Source: Prevotella sp. UBA2755
GTDB taxonomy: Bacteria > Bacteroidota > Bacteroidia > Bacteroidales > Bacteroidaceae
Assembly (NCBI GenBank): GCA_002353225.1
Contig: DEJF01000064.1
Span: 1-23,385 of the forward strand
Direction: 5' to 3'
DNA: 23,385 nt
Position numbers and translations under genes: made by a program. Positions 16,290 through 23,385 of this stretch are shown here, piece after piece. The notes below the pieces were generated by a model. That model saw nothing but the letters and a program-made list of their open reading frames with translations, searched no databases and was not told the DNA's origin. Position 1 is the first letter of the stretch; every line of letters begins with the position of its first letter.

Positions 16290-16468
16290 CTGGTCGACTA
16301 CTAACGATTGCAAACCACGGCACTTCTCATTGAAAACCATGGCACTTCTCAATGATAACAAAGGCTTAAATCGGTTGTCGACTCCAGTCGACAGACCTGC
16401 TGACTCCAGTCGACAGACCTGTTGACTCCAGTCGACAAGGTTGCTGACTCTAAGTCGACTGGTACGCT
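16290..16468. repeat. Intergenic array with about 22-bp period built from two different units
   Basis: Two direct copies of a 22-bp unit (core GGCACTTCTC) occupy 16312-16333 and 16334-16355. After a 24-bp diverged unit, four copies of a second unit (core GACTCCAGTCGAC) start at 16380, 16402, 16424 and 16446, exactly 22 bp apart, the last being 23 bp and more diverged. The stretch 16290-16311 also contains GGTCGACTA and keeps the phase. Each second-type unit contains a dyad GACT-CC-AGTC and, in most, GTCGAC. With flanks, this fills the gap between panD and the biotin carrier gene, where no gene is seen on either strand. Confidence 0.75.
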
Positions 16469-16486
16469 GACAGGATATTATATAGA

Positions 16487-16518
16487 AAGAAAAAAGAGGA
16501 TGCAAGCGCATCCTCTTT
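16487..16518 (-). terminator. Rho-independent terminator of the methylmalonyl-CoA operon
   Basis: Perfect 11-bp arms AAAGAGGATGC (16493-16503) and GCATCCTCTTT (16508-16518) enclose the loop AAGC. Read on the minus strand the stem is followed by TTTTCTTTC, a good U tract, 22 bp after the biotin carrier stop. On the plus strand it could also stop panCD transcripts. Confidence 0.85.
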
Positions 16519-16540
16519 CCTTATTGTCACATTAAGATGT

Positions 16541-16978
16541 TTACTCAATGACAACCAGTGGGTCGTCTTCCATGACGGTCTGTCCTGGTTTCACACAGAT
16601 AGCGGCAATCTTACCGTCTTTCTCTGCCTCAATGTTGTTTGCCATCTTCATCGCCTCCAGAACAACGACAGTATCGCCAGCCTTGACCTCATCACCCTCG
16701 TTGACACAGATCTCTGTGATAACACCAGGCAGGGGAGCCTTGACAGCATTGCCAGAGGCAATAGCGCCAGCATTACTGGATTCTTTAGAGTCACTGGTAG
16801 AACTATACGTATTAGCAACGGGTCGTACTACCACCTTTTTCTCCTCTACAGGTTCTGGTTCCATTTCCACCTTGTATTCCTCACCGTTGACGGTGACGGT
16901 GGCAATGTTCTCAGCGATATCACCGATAGCAACCTCGTATTTGTTACCGTTGATAGTATATTTATATTCCTTTTTCAT
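16541..16978 (-). CDS. mmdC: Biotin carboxyl carrier subunit of an acyl-CoA decarboxylase/carboxylase
   Basis: The 145-residue protein carries CO2 on biotin between active sites. An N-terminal part of about 40 residues (YKYTINGNKYEVAIGD) is followed by a flexible Ser/Ala/Val-rich linker (about 45-78) and a biotinyl domain ending the protein, with the biotinylated lysine at residue 111 in EAMKM. APLPGVI and VNEGDEVKAGD are typical of the gamma/carrier subunits of methylmalonyl-CoA or oxaloacetate decarboxylase. It is the last gene of the mce-mmdA operon, 12 bp after the 49-residue orf, and a strong terminator follows. It could equally serve a propionyl-CoA carboxylase. Confidence 0.88.
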   Translation of the reverse strand: MKKEYKYTINGNKYEVAIGDIAENIATVTVNGEEYKVEMEPEPVEEKKVVVRPVANTYSSTSDSKESSNAGAIASGNAVKAPLPGVITEICVNEGDEVKAGDTVVVLEAMKMANNIEAEKDGKIAAICVKPGQTVMEDDPLVVIE

Positions 16979-16990
16979 AATAATCTCGTT

Positions 16991-17140
16991 TTATGGATGT
17001 TCTGTCATTGTCTGAGCATAGCCGTTCCACTGAGTCTGCTTCTCCTGAATAGTGATGATGCCAGGCTCTTTGTCGTGGACGTTATTCCCCTTGAACTCAT
17101 GAAGAGCAAGGGCTATAGCTGCATAAACTTCGTTTTTCAT
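16991..17140 (-). CDS. 49-residue protein between mmdA and the biotin carrier, OadG-C-terminus-like
   Basis: A 49-residue minus-strand frame, starting MKNEVYAAIALALHEFKG and ending in TMTEHP, sits exactly between mmdA (gap 14 bp) and the biotin carrier (gap 12 bp). The order and spacing argue strongly for a real gene. The N-terminal AAIALALHEF helix, the acidic VHDKE segment and the later WNG resemble the soluble C-terminal part of gamma/delta subunits of sodium-pumping decarboxylases, but the N-terminal membrane helix of OadG proteins is missing. It may help assembly of the carboxyltransferase with the carrier. Family assignment is by resemblance only. Confidence 0.7.
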   Translation of the reverse strand: MKNEVYAAIALALHEFKGNNVHDKEPGIITIQEKQTQWNGYAQTMTEHP

Positions 17141-17154
17141 ATGCGGAGATATTA

Positions 17155-18720
17155 TTACATCGGAATATTACCATGCTTCTTGGCGGGCAGGGCGTCACGC
17201 TTGGTGGCAAGCTGTGCCAGTGCGCGACAGATGCGGAAACGGGTGTTGCGAGGCTCAATCACATCATCAATATAACCGTATTTAGCAGCCTGATAAGGAT
17301 TAGCGAAGAGCTCGTTGTACTCCTCTTCCTTCTCTGCGATGAATGCCTTTACGTCCTCACCAGCCTCCTTCTTAGCCTTTGCTTCCTTCGCATAGAGCAC
17401 GGCAGCGGCACCAGAAGCACCCATCACAGCGATCTCTGCAGAGGGCCATGCGTAGTTGAGGTCGGTATGCAACTGCTTAGAACCCATCACGATGTGAGAA
17501 CCACCATAGGACTTACGCAGGGTAACGGTGATCTTGGGCACGGTAGCCTCTCCGTAAGCATACAGCAACTGAGCACCATGCAGGATGACAGCGTTATACT
17601 CCTGACCTGTTCCTGGCAGGAATCCTGGTACGTCAACCAGTGATACGATAGGAATATTGAAGGCATCGCAGAAGCGGACGAAACGAGCTCCCTTACGAGA
17701 GGCGTTCACGTCAAGCACACCAGCATAGCATGAGGGCTGGTTAGCCACGATACCTACACTCTGACCATTGAAGCGGGCGAAACCAACAATGATGTTCTTG
17801 GCAAACTTAGGCTGTACCTCAAAGAACTCATTATCATCGACGATAGCACTGATTACCTTATACATATCGTATGCCTCGTTGGGGTTCTCTGGGATAATCT
17901 CGTTCAGAGAGTCCTCCAGACGGTCGATGGGGTCTGTGCACTGCTTGCGGGGAGCCAACTCCATATTATTAGAAGGAATATAACTCAACAGGGTCTTCAG
18001 CATCTCAACAGCCTCTTCCTCCGTCTTGGCAGTGAAGTGGGTCACACCACTCTTAGAGGCGTGAACACTGGCACCACCCAGGTGCTCCTGGTCGATATCC
18101 TCACCAGTCACGGTCTTTACTACTTTAGGACCAGTCAGGAACATATAAGACGTTCCCTCCATCATCAGGGTAAAGTCAGTAAGGGCAGGGGAGTAAACGG
18201 CTCCACCAGCACAAGGACCAAAGATACCGGAAATCTGTGGAACCACACCAGATGCAAGGATATTACGCTCAAAGATCTCTGCATATCCTGCAAGGGCGTT
18301 GATACCTTCCTGAATACGGGCACCACCTGAGTCATTGATACCAATCACAGGGGCTCCCATCTTCATGGCCATATCCATCACCTTACAAATCTTCTGGCTC
18401 ATCGTCTCAGACAGTGAACCGGCATGTACGGTGAAGTCCTGTGCGAAGATGAATACCAGACGACCGTCGATTGTTCCGCTACCTGCTACGACACCATCAC
18501 CAAGGAACTGCTTCTTCTCCATGCCAAAGTTATGGCAACGGTGCTCCTTGAACATATCGTATTCCTCAAAAGAGCCCTTGTCGAGCAGCATCTCGATACG
18601 CTCACGGGCTGTGTATTTTCCTTTGTCGTGCTGCTTTTGGATCGCTTTCTCACCACCACCGAGGCGAGCCTGCTCGCGCTTTTCAATCAGTTGCTTGATT
18701 TTCTCTAATTGCTTACTCAT
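17155..18720 (-). CDS. mmdA: Methylmalonyl-CoA decarboxylase / propionyl-CoA carboxylase, carboxyltransferase subunit
   Basis: The 521-residue protein transfers CO2 between an acyl-CoA and biotin. It has two crotonase-like carboxyltransferase halves: the N-half with YTARERIEMLLDKGSFEEYDMF, VVAGSGTIDGR and GINDSGGARIQEGI, the C-half with VDVPGFLPGTGQEYN, LRKSYGGSHIVMGSK and WPSAEIAVMGASGAAAVLY. It closes with an EYNELFANPYQAAKYGYIDDVIEPRNTR stretch typical of the family. The frame extends to a GTG at 18744, but that lies inside mce; ATG 18720 (MSKQLEKIKQLIEKREQARL), 13 bp after the mce stop, is preferred. In succinate/propionate-forming Bacteroidales it would decarboxylate methylmalonyl-CoA to propionyl-CoA; sequence alone does not separate this from a propionyl-CoA carboxylase beta subunit. 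Confidence 0.93.
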   Translation of the reverse strand: MSKQLEKIKQLIEKREQARLGGGEKAIQKQHDKGKYTARERIEMLLDKGSFEEYDMFKEHRCHNFGMEKKQFLGDGVVAGSGTIDGRLVFIFAQDFTVHAGSLSETMSQKICKVMDMAMKMGAPVIGINDSGGARIQEGINALAGYAEIFERNILASGVVPQISGIFGPCAGGAVYSPALTDFTLMMEGTSYMFLTGPKVVKTVTGEDIDQEHLGGASVHASKSGVTHFTAKTEEEAVEMLKTLLSYIPSNNMELAPRKQCTDPIDRLEDSLNEIIPENPNEAYDMYKVISAIVDDNEFFEVQPKFAKNIIVGFARFNGQSVGIVANQPSCYAGVLDVNASRKGARFVRFCDAFNIPIVSLVDVPGFLPGTGQEYNAVILHGAQLLYAYGEATVPKITVTLRKSYGGSHIVMGSKQLHTDLNYAWPSAEIAVMGASGAAAVLYAKEAKAKKEAGEDVKAFIAEKEEEYNELFANPYQAAKYGYIDDVIEPRNTRFRICRALAQLATKRDALPAKKHGNIPM

Positions 18721-18733
18721 TGTTGTTTTCTTA

Positions 18734-19138
18734 TTAATGTTCACAAAGTTCTGTTAATACACCTGCTGTTGATTTAGGATGCAGGAAAGCGATGTTCAGG
18801 TTCTCAGCACCCTTACGAGGCTTCTCGTCAATCAGACGAACACCCTTCTCGCTGACCTCAGCAAGTGCGTTAGCAACACCATCCTCGATGCAGAAAGCCA
18901 CATGGTGTACACCCTTGTTGCCTTTGTCAATCCACTTTTGGATTGTGCTCTCTGGAGATGTTGGCTCCAGGAGTTCGAGTTTAACCTCGCCGCACTTCAG
19001 GAAGGCAGTCTTAACTTTCTGATCCTCGACTGTCTCAACGGCATAACACTTCAGTCCTAATACATTCTCAAAGAATGGCAGGCTCTCTTCAATGCTCTGG
19101 ACTGCGATGCCCAGATGCTCAATGTGTGAAATCTTCAT
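18734..19138 (-). CDS. mce: Methylmalonyl-CoA epimerase
   Basis: The 134-residue VOC-fold enzyme interconverts (R)- and (S)-methylmalonyl-CoA, linking the mutase product to the decarboxylase encoded just downstream. It consists of two beta-alpha-beta-beta-beta modules: HIEHLGIAV at the N-terminus (His8 a likely metal ligand), KLELLEPTSPES in the middle, GVHHVAFCIED opening the second module (His79) and AGVLTELCE at the end (Glu130 as metal ligand/catalytic base). Length is normal. First gene of the operon; a TAACTTTG element lies 35 bp upstream of the start. Confidence 0.93.
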   Translation of the reverse strand: MKISHIEHLGIAVQSIEESLPFFENVLGLKCYAVETVEDQKVKTAFLKCGEVKLELLEPTSPESTIQKWIDKGNKGVHHVAFCIEDGVANALAEVSEKGVRLIDEKPRKGAENLNIAFLHPKSTAGVLTELCEH

Positions 19139-19172
19139 ATTGTATAAAATTGAGTTTTAAATTACTAAGGTG

Positions 19173-19180
19173 CAAAGTTA
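19173..19180 (-). promoter_or_regulatory. Probable -7 element of the mce operon
   Basis: TAACTTTG on the minus strand matches TAnnTTTG, 34 bp before the mce start. No convincing TTTG is seen at the expected distance. The upstream DNA at about 19190-19225 is AT-rich simple sequence (aattgacaattaagaatta), also part of the TonB-receptor gene's 3' flank. Confidence 0.5.
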
Positions 19181-19228
19181 CAACTTTTAATCGACAAATG
19201 ATAATTGACAATTAAGAATTAAGCATTA

Positions 19229-21610
19229 TTAAAACTCAACTATCACTTTTCCGTTGATTTGTCTTCCTGTGAGGTAATTAGGAACGGCATATTGTTGGTT
19301 GGTTACATCTGTCACCCAATAGTAACTGTTGACATTGGAGATGCCGAAGATGTTGAGTCCTTCCACACTGAGCCAGAGACGACGCAATCCGAAATTATTG
19401 CGGTTCTCATTATGGTATGCGAGGAAACTCATACCGATATCGGCACGCTTATAGGCTGGGGCACGGAACTGCTGGTATTCCAGTCCACGGTGCGGGGCAC
19501 CAAAGGGCAGTCCGTCTGCGATGGCAAGACGTAGTGTCATCTTCCAACGCTCGGTGCCTGGGAAATAGTCGGTAAAGTGCAGGTTGACACCCCATCGCTG
19601 GTCTGTAGGCATGGGGATGCTGACACCATTGATTTTCTGTCGAGTACTCATCACGGAGAAGGTCAACCAGGAGTCGGTGCCGGGAACAAACTCTCCATAT
19701 AGTTTCAGGTCCAGTCCTGCCGCATAGCCTTTCGCAAGGTTCTCTCCATAGTACACCACTTTCATGTTCTGTACATTGTATGGCACGAGGTTGTTCATGA
19801 TCTTATAATATGCCTCTGCCGTAAAGCGGAAAGGACGGTTTGCCATGCGGAAACGGTAGTCGAAAGCCCCCACGATATGGATGGAACGCTGACTCTTGAT
19901 ATCGTTGTTCAGGGTCACGATGGTTCTTCCGTTAATCGTCGTCGTATCACGTAACTCCTTATAGAATGGAGCCTGATAATATAGTCCTGTGGAGAGACGG
20001 AAGGTCATATTCTCATTGAAGCCGGGAATCATCGCCAGTGACACACGGGGTGAGATAATAGTCTCTTTGTTATAACTCCAATTGGCAAGTCTTACACCCA
20101 TGTTCAGTGTCCACAGATTAGGCTTCTCCGCATTACCAGTCTGGAAGCGGTAGGTGTCTTGCACGTATGCCTCCAATCTGGTTGATGACATTTTCTGTTT
20201 AGAGGCTAAGGAGTATATCATGTCCAATCGCTTTCCTGTATGGGGAATGCTATATCCGCTGGAGTCACGCATCTCATATTCTCTGGCATTCTCATCTATC
20301 TCCTCCCATTTCATGGTCAGACCACCTTCTATGTCATGGCGCTTCGCTTTGTGGTTGACAGTCAGTTTCGCACTTGCCACATTGGCGGTCAGATAGTTGC
20401 GTGCATGCTCCATATAAGTTCCAACCCCGAGGTTCTCGGAAGTCTGTGTGTCATCCAGCCAATACTGTCCTTGGATGTCGTAAGTCTCTTGTTCTTTGGT
20501 GTGGAAGGCGGCTGCTTGCAGTTTTATATGCGTCTTCTCTGTGGGGTGATAGGTGATAGCCGCTGTACCAAATAAAGTACGGAAGATATCCTTCTCTTGT
20601 CCGTCGAAATAGACCTTGAAAGATTTCACGTCCTGCATGGTACCAAAGGAGGTCTCCCTGTCACTTGGTGAGAAATTGTAATGGTTCTCAGAGATATTAC
20701 CGATGACCTCTAAGTCCCAGCGTTTGTTGGGATGCCAGGTGATATAGGTCTGATAGTCGAGGAAGTTGGGCTTGTACTCACCCTTTGTCTCCAAAGAGCC
20801 TAACAGGTAGCGGTTCGTCTTATAGCGTACACCATGACTCATGGAGAATTTCTTGTTGCCATAGCCTACAAATATACTACCTCCTAAAAGGGATGCTTGA
20901 ATATTACCTTCTAATCGGGTAGGCTTTCGATATTGGATATCCAAGGCACTTGACATCTTGTCACCATATTTCGCTTCAAAGCCACCAGACGAGAAACCGA
21001 TCTTCTCCACCATGTCACTGTTAATGACTGACAGTCCTTCTTGCTGACCGCTGCGGATGAGTAAGGGGCGATATACCTCTGTGCCATTGATATAGACGGA
21101 GTTCTCGTCGAAAGAGCCACCTCGGACATTATACTGGCTTGACAATTCATTGTGGGTCGACACTCCTGCCTGTTGTTGTACCAGTTCTTCCACGGCATTA
21201 CCTGTTGTAGAGGGAGTATTCCTGAGGTTCTTGGTATCCAACTGCTCAGTACCTGTAGTCTGACGACGTTTCTCCGTTACCACCACCTCGTCGAGTTCCT
21301 TCATCGGATACAGCGTAACGAGCAGGCGTTGCTTGCCTTTGGGATTATGTAGCACACGGGTACGAGTCTGGAATCCTATCATCGAGAATTTCACGACAAC
21401 GGAATCGGCGGACTTTAAATTCAGTGAGTATTCACCTTTGAGGTTTGCTACCGTCACAGCACCTTGATCTAAACAACTCACTGTAGCAAGTTCTATTGCA
21501 TTACCTTCCTCGTCGCTTACCACACCAGATAGTGTGAACGACTGTGCATGCAGCATCATGCTACCAAAGAGTAGCAGACATAGTGTCAGAATATGAAATT
21601 GTCGACTCAT
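19229..21610 (-). CDS. TonB-dependent outer-membrane receptor
   Basis: The 793-residue protein has a signal peptide (cleaved near residue 22, LHAQS), then a carboxypeptidase-regulatory-like beta-sandwich (about 25-110: SFTLSGVVSDEEGNAIELATVSC), a TonB plug domain (about 115-225, with ELVQQQAGVSTHNELSSQYNVRGGSFDENSVYINGTEVY) and a 22-strand-type barrel ending in Phe (GKVIVEF), the outer-membrane insertion signature. It lacks the longer SusC format (about 1000 residues) and has no susD partner, so it is more likely a transporter of iron complex, cofactor or small ligand than of glycans. Substrate unknown. It follows the GNAT-like gene by 36 bp and is probably cotranscribed with it. Confidence 0.92.
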   Translation of the reverse strand: MSRQFHILTLCLLLFGSMMLHAQSFTLSGVVSDEEGNAIELATVSCLDQGAVTVANLKGEYSLNLKSADSVVVKFSMIGFQTRTRVLHNPKGKQRLLVTLYPMKELDEVVVTEKRRQTTGTEQLDTKNLRNTPSTTGNAVEELVQQQAGVSTHNELSSQYNVRGGSFDENSVYINGTEVYRPLLIRSGQQEGLSVINSDMVEKIGFSSGGFEAKYGDKMSSALDIQYRKPTRLEGNIQASLLGGSIFVGYGNKKFSMSHGVRYKTNRYLLGSLETKGEYKPNFLDYQTYITWHPNKRWDLEVIGNISENHYNFSPSDRETSFGTMQDVKSFKVYFDGQEKDIFRTLFGTAAITYHPTEKTHIKLQAAAFHTKEQETYDIQGQYWLDDTQTSENLGVGTYMEHARNYLTANVASAKLTVNHKAKRHDIEGGLTMKWEEIDENAREYEMRDSSGYSIPHTGKRLDMIYSLASKQKMSSTRLEAYVQDTYRFQTGNAEKPNLWTLNMGVRLANWSYNKETIISPRVSLAMIPGFNENMTFRLSTGLYYQAPFYKELRDTTTINGRTIVTLNNDIKSQRSIHIVGAFDYRFRMANRPFRFTAEAYYKIMNNLVPYNVQNMKVVYYGENLAKGYAAGLDLKLYGEFVPGTDSWLTFSVMSTRQKINGVSIPMPTDQRWGVNLHFTDYFPGTERWKMTLRLAIADGLPFGAPHRGLEYQQFRAPAYKRADIGMSFLAYHNENRNNFGLRRLWLSVEGLNIFGISNVNSYYWVTDVTNQQYAVPNYLTGRQINGKVIVEF

Positions 21611-21646
21611 ACTCTTATATAACGCAAGAAAAAGGAATTTATTACA

Positions 21647-22630
21647 TTATTCCCTCCACCACCATGAGGCAAGGGCATTCACCCATCGGATACTGATACG
21701 GAACCAGCGGAAGCCTGTCACTTCCTTTCCTCCGAAACTGAGGATGAAGTCACGATAGGGATTGCGACGGAAGGGGAGTCCTACGTCCACGAAACGGAAA
21801 TGTTGCATCCCCTCAGCATGGGCGTGTTTCATGGCATTCCATATCGTAGTGGCATTAGGGTGCAGCATGGCAAAACTCTTTCTCCTGGATGCGGAATACC
21901 AGAGGTACAGATCACCGTCGGAATGCACACAGGCACAACAGCCAATTATCCGCTCATGGAATTTGGTGATAAACAGACGGCATCGCTGACTGTCCATCAT
22001 CCCTCGGAAGAAATCGTCCACGGGCAGATAGCGACGTGGCTTCAACCAGTTATGGCGACGCAATAGTTTGGAGAATTCCCTGAACTCGTCCTCTGTTTCC
22101 ACCAACTTAGTAACGGCACCACGCTCCTGCGCTGCCTCGATACGCCTCAACTGTCGCTCAGTGATTCGTTCCTCGGGAGTACGGGAGTGCAGGGAGTTAT
22201 GGATATTCATCCATTTCACGTGGAAGAAGCCCATGCGTTTCAGTTCCTTATAGCCGAACATCTTCTGTGAGAGGTGGCTGAACTCGATATACAAGGCCTT
22301 GTTCTGCATCCGTTCTGTTATCGCTTCAGCCATCAGTCCAAAGAGTTGTTGCTCGTTATGCTCCTCGTCCTTGATGTGATAGACACCTTCTCCCATCACT
22401 CTGACATTCATATATAAATAAGGTGGAAACCACGATCTCCTGTAATAGATGATAGCGAGCATGTGTGCCACTACCATGCCGTCAGCCTGTGTCACCACAG
22501 CCATTATGGGCTTCTGCCGGGGGGTACGCTCACAGAGTTCCATCAGTTCAGAACTGTGGAAATAGTTACCTTCCATGATTGTCGGTAACTCCTTGGCATG
22601 TTCATAGATAGTGACTTTCAGTTCTCTCAT
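21647..22630 (-). CDS. GNAT / FemAB-like acyl- or aminoacyl-transferase superfamily protein
   Basis: The 327-residue cytosolic protein has the two-domain GNAT-like layout of the FemAB/BioF2 group: an N-terminal half with NYFHSSELMELCERTPRQKPIMAVV (typical of FemAB-like proteins that read 'place substrate near active site'), and a C-terminal half with FITKFHERIIGCCACVHSDGDLYLWYSAS, ATTIWNAMKHAHAEGMQHFRFVDVGLP and FKKxFG-like FILSFGGKEV. The C-terminus is rich in Trp/Arg. Members act in peptidoglycan bridge formation, exopolysaccharide or lipid modification; the substrate is not visible here. First gene of a two-gene transcript with the TonB receptor. Confidence 0.75.
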   Translation of the reverse strand: MRELKVTIYEHAKELPTIMEGNYFHSSELMELCERTPRQKPIMAVVTQADGMVVAHMLAIIYYRRSWFPPYLYMNVRVMGEGVYHIKDEEHNEQQLFGLMAEAITERMQNKALYIEFSHLSQKMFGYKELKRMGFFHVKWMNIHNSLHSRTPEERITERQLRRIEAAQERGAVTKLVETEDEFREFSKLLRRHNWLKPRRYLPVDDFFRGMMDSQRCRLFITKFHERIIGCCACVHSDGDLYLWYSASRRKSFAMLHPNATTIWNAMKHAHAEGMQHFRFVDVGLPFRRNPYRDFILSFGGKEVTGFRWFRISIRWVNALASWWWRE

Positions 22631-22637
22631 GACGGTG

Positions 22638-22669
22638 TAAAGTTACGAAGTTTAATGATAAAAACCAAA
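22638..22669 (-). promoter_or_regulatory. Bacteroidetes-type promoter of the GNAT-like / receptor genes
   Basis: On the minus strand TTTG (22666-22669) and TAACTTTA (22638-22645) are 20 bp apart, one mismatch from the TTTG / TAnnTTTG consensus. The start codon follows 7 bp further on, so the leader must be extremely short. Confidence 0.6.
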
Positions 22670-22673
22670 TTTA

Positions 22674-22705
22674 TTTGGAAAATTCATTGTAATTACCTAA
22701 ATTTG
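22674..22705 (+). promoter_or_regulatory. Bacteroidetes-type promoter of the SH3-domain protein gene
   Basis: TTTG (22674-22677) and TAAATTTG (22698-22705) are 20 bp apart, a full consensus match. Its TTTG and the TTTG of the divergent promoter form the dyad CCAAAT-TT-ATTTGG (22665-22678). Confidence 0.7.
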
Positions 22706-22733
22706 CATCGTCAAACATTAATCTTAAACGTGT

Positions 22734-23231
22734 ATGAAGCGAATACTCTTTTCCTTTTGCTTGTTCCTTATGAGCAGTGCGCTCTGGTCGCAGAATGAGT
22801 TAATTGTGTGTTATGCCACTTCAGATGATGGCTTCCTGAATGTCCGTTCCGCACCCTCCAGCAAGGCAGAGGTGCTGACCACACTCCCGATGCAATTCCA
22901 TGGTTTAGGACGAGGTGTTCTGTTGGAATATGGTAAGCGATGGTGTAAGGTCAGGGTAGAGAATATCGTTGGCTGGGTATATACCAAATATATGGGTACC
23001 CAGGGCTGGTATACTCATAATGGTCAGCCTAAACTGGTGGCAAAGAAAGAGATAACGTCGCTCTATACCGACAATTATGCAGACGAAGGCCCCAAGTATG
23101 TTCCTTATGGCTTTGTGGAGAAAGGTACCATCATCGCTGATGAGTATGAACTGTTGGAGGACGGTTATTATGTCCTCAAGACTGGTCACGACTATCTCTT
23201 TATCAATAAGGACGACGTTATTGTGGAATAA
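22734..23231 (+). CDS. Exported bacterial SH3-domain protein
   Basis: The 165-residue product has a signal peptide (MKRILFSFCLFLMSSALWSQ, cleavage near residue 20) with no lipobox, so it is periplasmic. Residues about 22-88 form a bacterial SH3 (SH3_3) domain, shown by the DGFLNVRSAPSSKAEVLTTLP core and the WCKVRVENIVGWVYTKYM end. The C-terminal part (about 95-165) is beta-rich with many Tyr and may be a second, diverged SH3-like fold. Such domains often bind cell-wall peptides, but no catalytic domain is attached. Expressed from its own promoter. Confidence 0.85.
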   Translation: MKRILFSFCLFLMSSALWSQNELIVCYATSDDGFLNVRSAPSSKAEVLTTLPMQFHGLGRGVLLEYGKRWCKVRVENIVGWVYTKYMGTQGWYTHNGQPKLVAKKEITSLYTDNYADEGPKYVPYGFVEKGTIIADEYELLEDGYYVLKTGHDYLFINKDDVIVE

Positions 23232-23385
23232 AGTCTTTTAGTTTCTTTTAGTTTTAAACTTATAGCCTGCAAGTCACTCCTTTCTTTCGTATAATACATG
23301 TTTTTGGGACATCATAAGGGAATAAGGGACAGGGAGTTTGTAATGTTTTACAGATTGTATGGCTGATTTGCAGTATTTGTGTGAA
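23232..23385. other. Right-edge stretch without a recognisable gene
   Basis: These 154 bases hold short direct repeats (CTTTTAGTTT twice near 23236-23255; AAGGGAATAAGGGACAGGG near 23317-23335) and no convincing open frame, RNA gene or terminator. Confidence 0.5.

Noticed and set aside
16380..16468. Possible CRISPR array
   Set aside because: Units are contiguous tandem copies of 22 bp with no unique spacers, and no cas genes are nearby.
16287..16511. 74-codon minus-strand open frame in the repeat array
   Set aside because: Its residues are a translation of the 22-bp repeats and of the terminator; no start signal or conserved sequence.
18721..18744. GTG start giving mmdA eight extra residues
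   Set aside because: It lies inside the end of mce and the added residues are not family-like; ATG 18720 has normal spacing after the mce stop.

Overview
The window looks like chromosome from a Bacteroidales bacterium, most likely Prevotella or a close relative. This rests on three things: promoters of the Bacteroidetes type (TTTG about 20 bp upstream of TAnnTTTG), families largely confined to Bacteroidetes (a DUF4270 lipoprotein, a stand-alone N-terminal glycogen-synthase-like protein beside panC, a TonB-dependent receptor with a carboxypeptidase-regulatory-like N-terminus), and a methylmalonyl-CoA gene set typical of succinate/propionate producers. No IS, phage, CRISPR or RNA gene was seen. 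This is mostly core metabolism; the unusual content is in repeats, palindromes and very small genes.

Left part (1-10030, all + strand): the C-terminal end of an unrecognised gene runs into an intergenic cluster of short repeats. Then come two small exported proteins, glmS (hexosamine synthesis), carA-carB (carbamoyl phosphate synthetase), a soluble receiver-histidine kinase protein behind a strikingly palindromic promoter, and galE (UDP-glucose 4-epimerase). carB carries an in-frame palindromic repeat insertion.

Middle (10125-16267): a UvrD/PcrA helicase converges on a minus-strand group made of a glycogen-synthase-like protein, a DUF4270 lipoprotein and a 43-residue protein whose 3' end lies inside the shared terminator. 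Divergent from this group is the overlapping pair panC-panD (pantothenate synthesis).

Right part (16268-23385): a roughly 22-bp periodic repeat array and a strong terminator separate panD from a minus-strand operon mce - mmdA - 49-residue orf - biotin carrier, which handles methylmalonyl-CoA/propionyl-CoA. Neither a biotin carboxylase nor the membrane decarboxylase subunit is present. Next is a TonB-dependent outer-membrane receptor behind a GNAT/FemAB-like protein on the minus strand, and divergently an exported SH3-domain protein. The two divergent transcripts start from back-to-back promoters that share a dyad.
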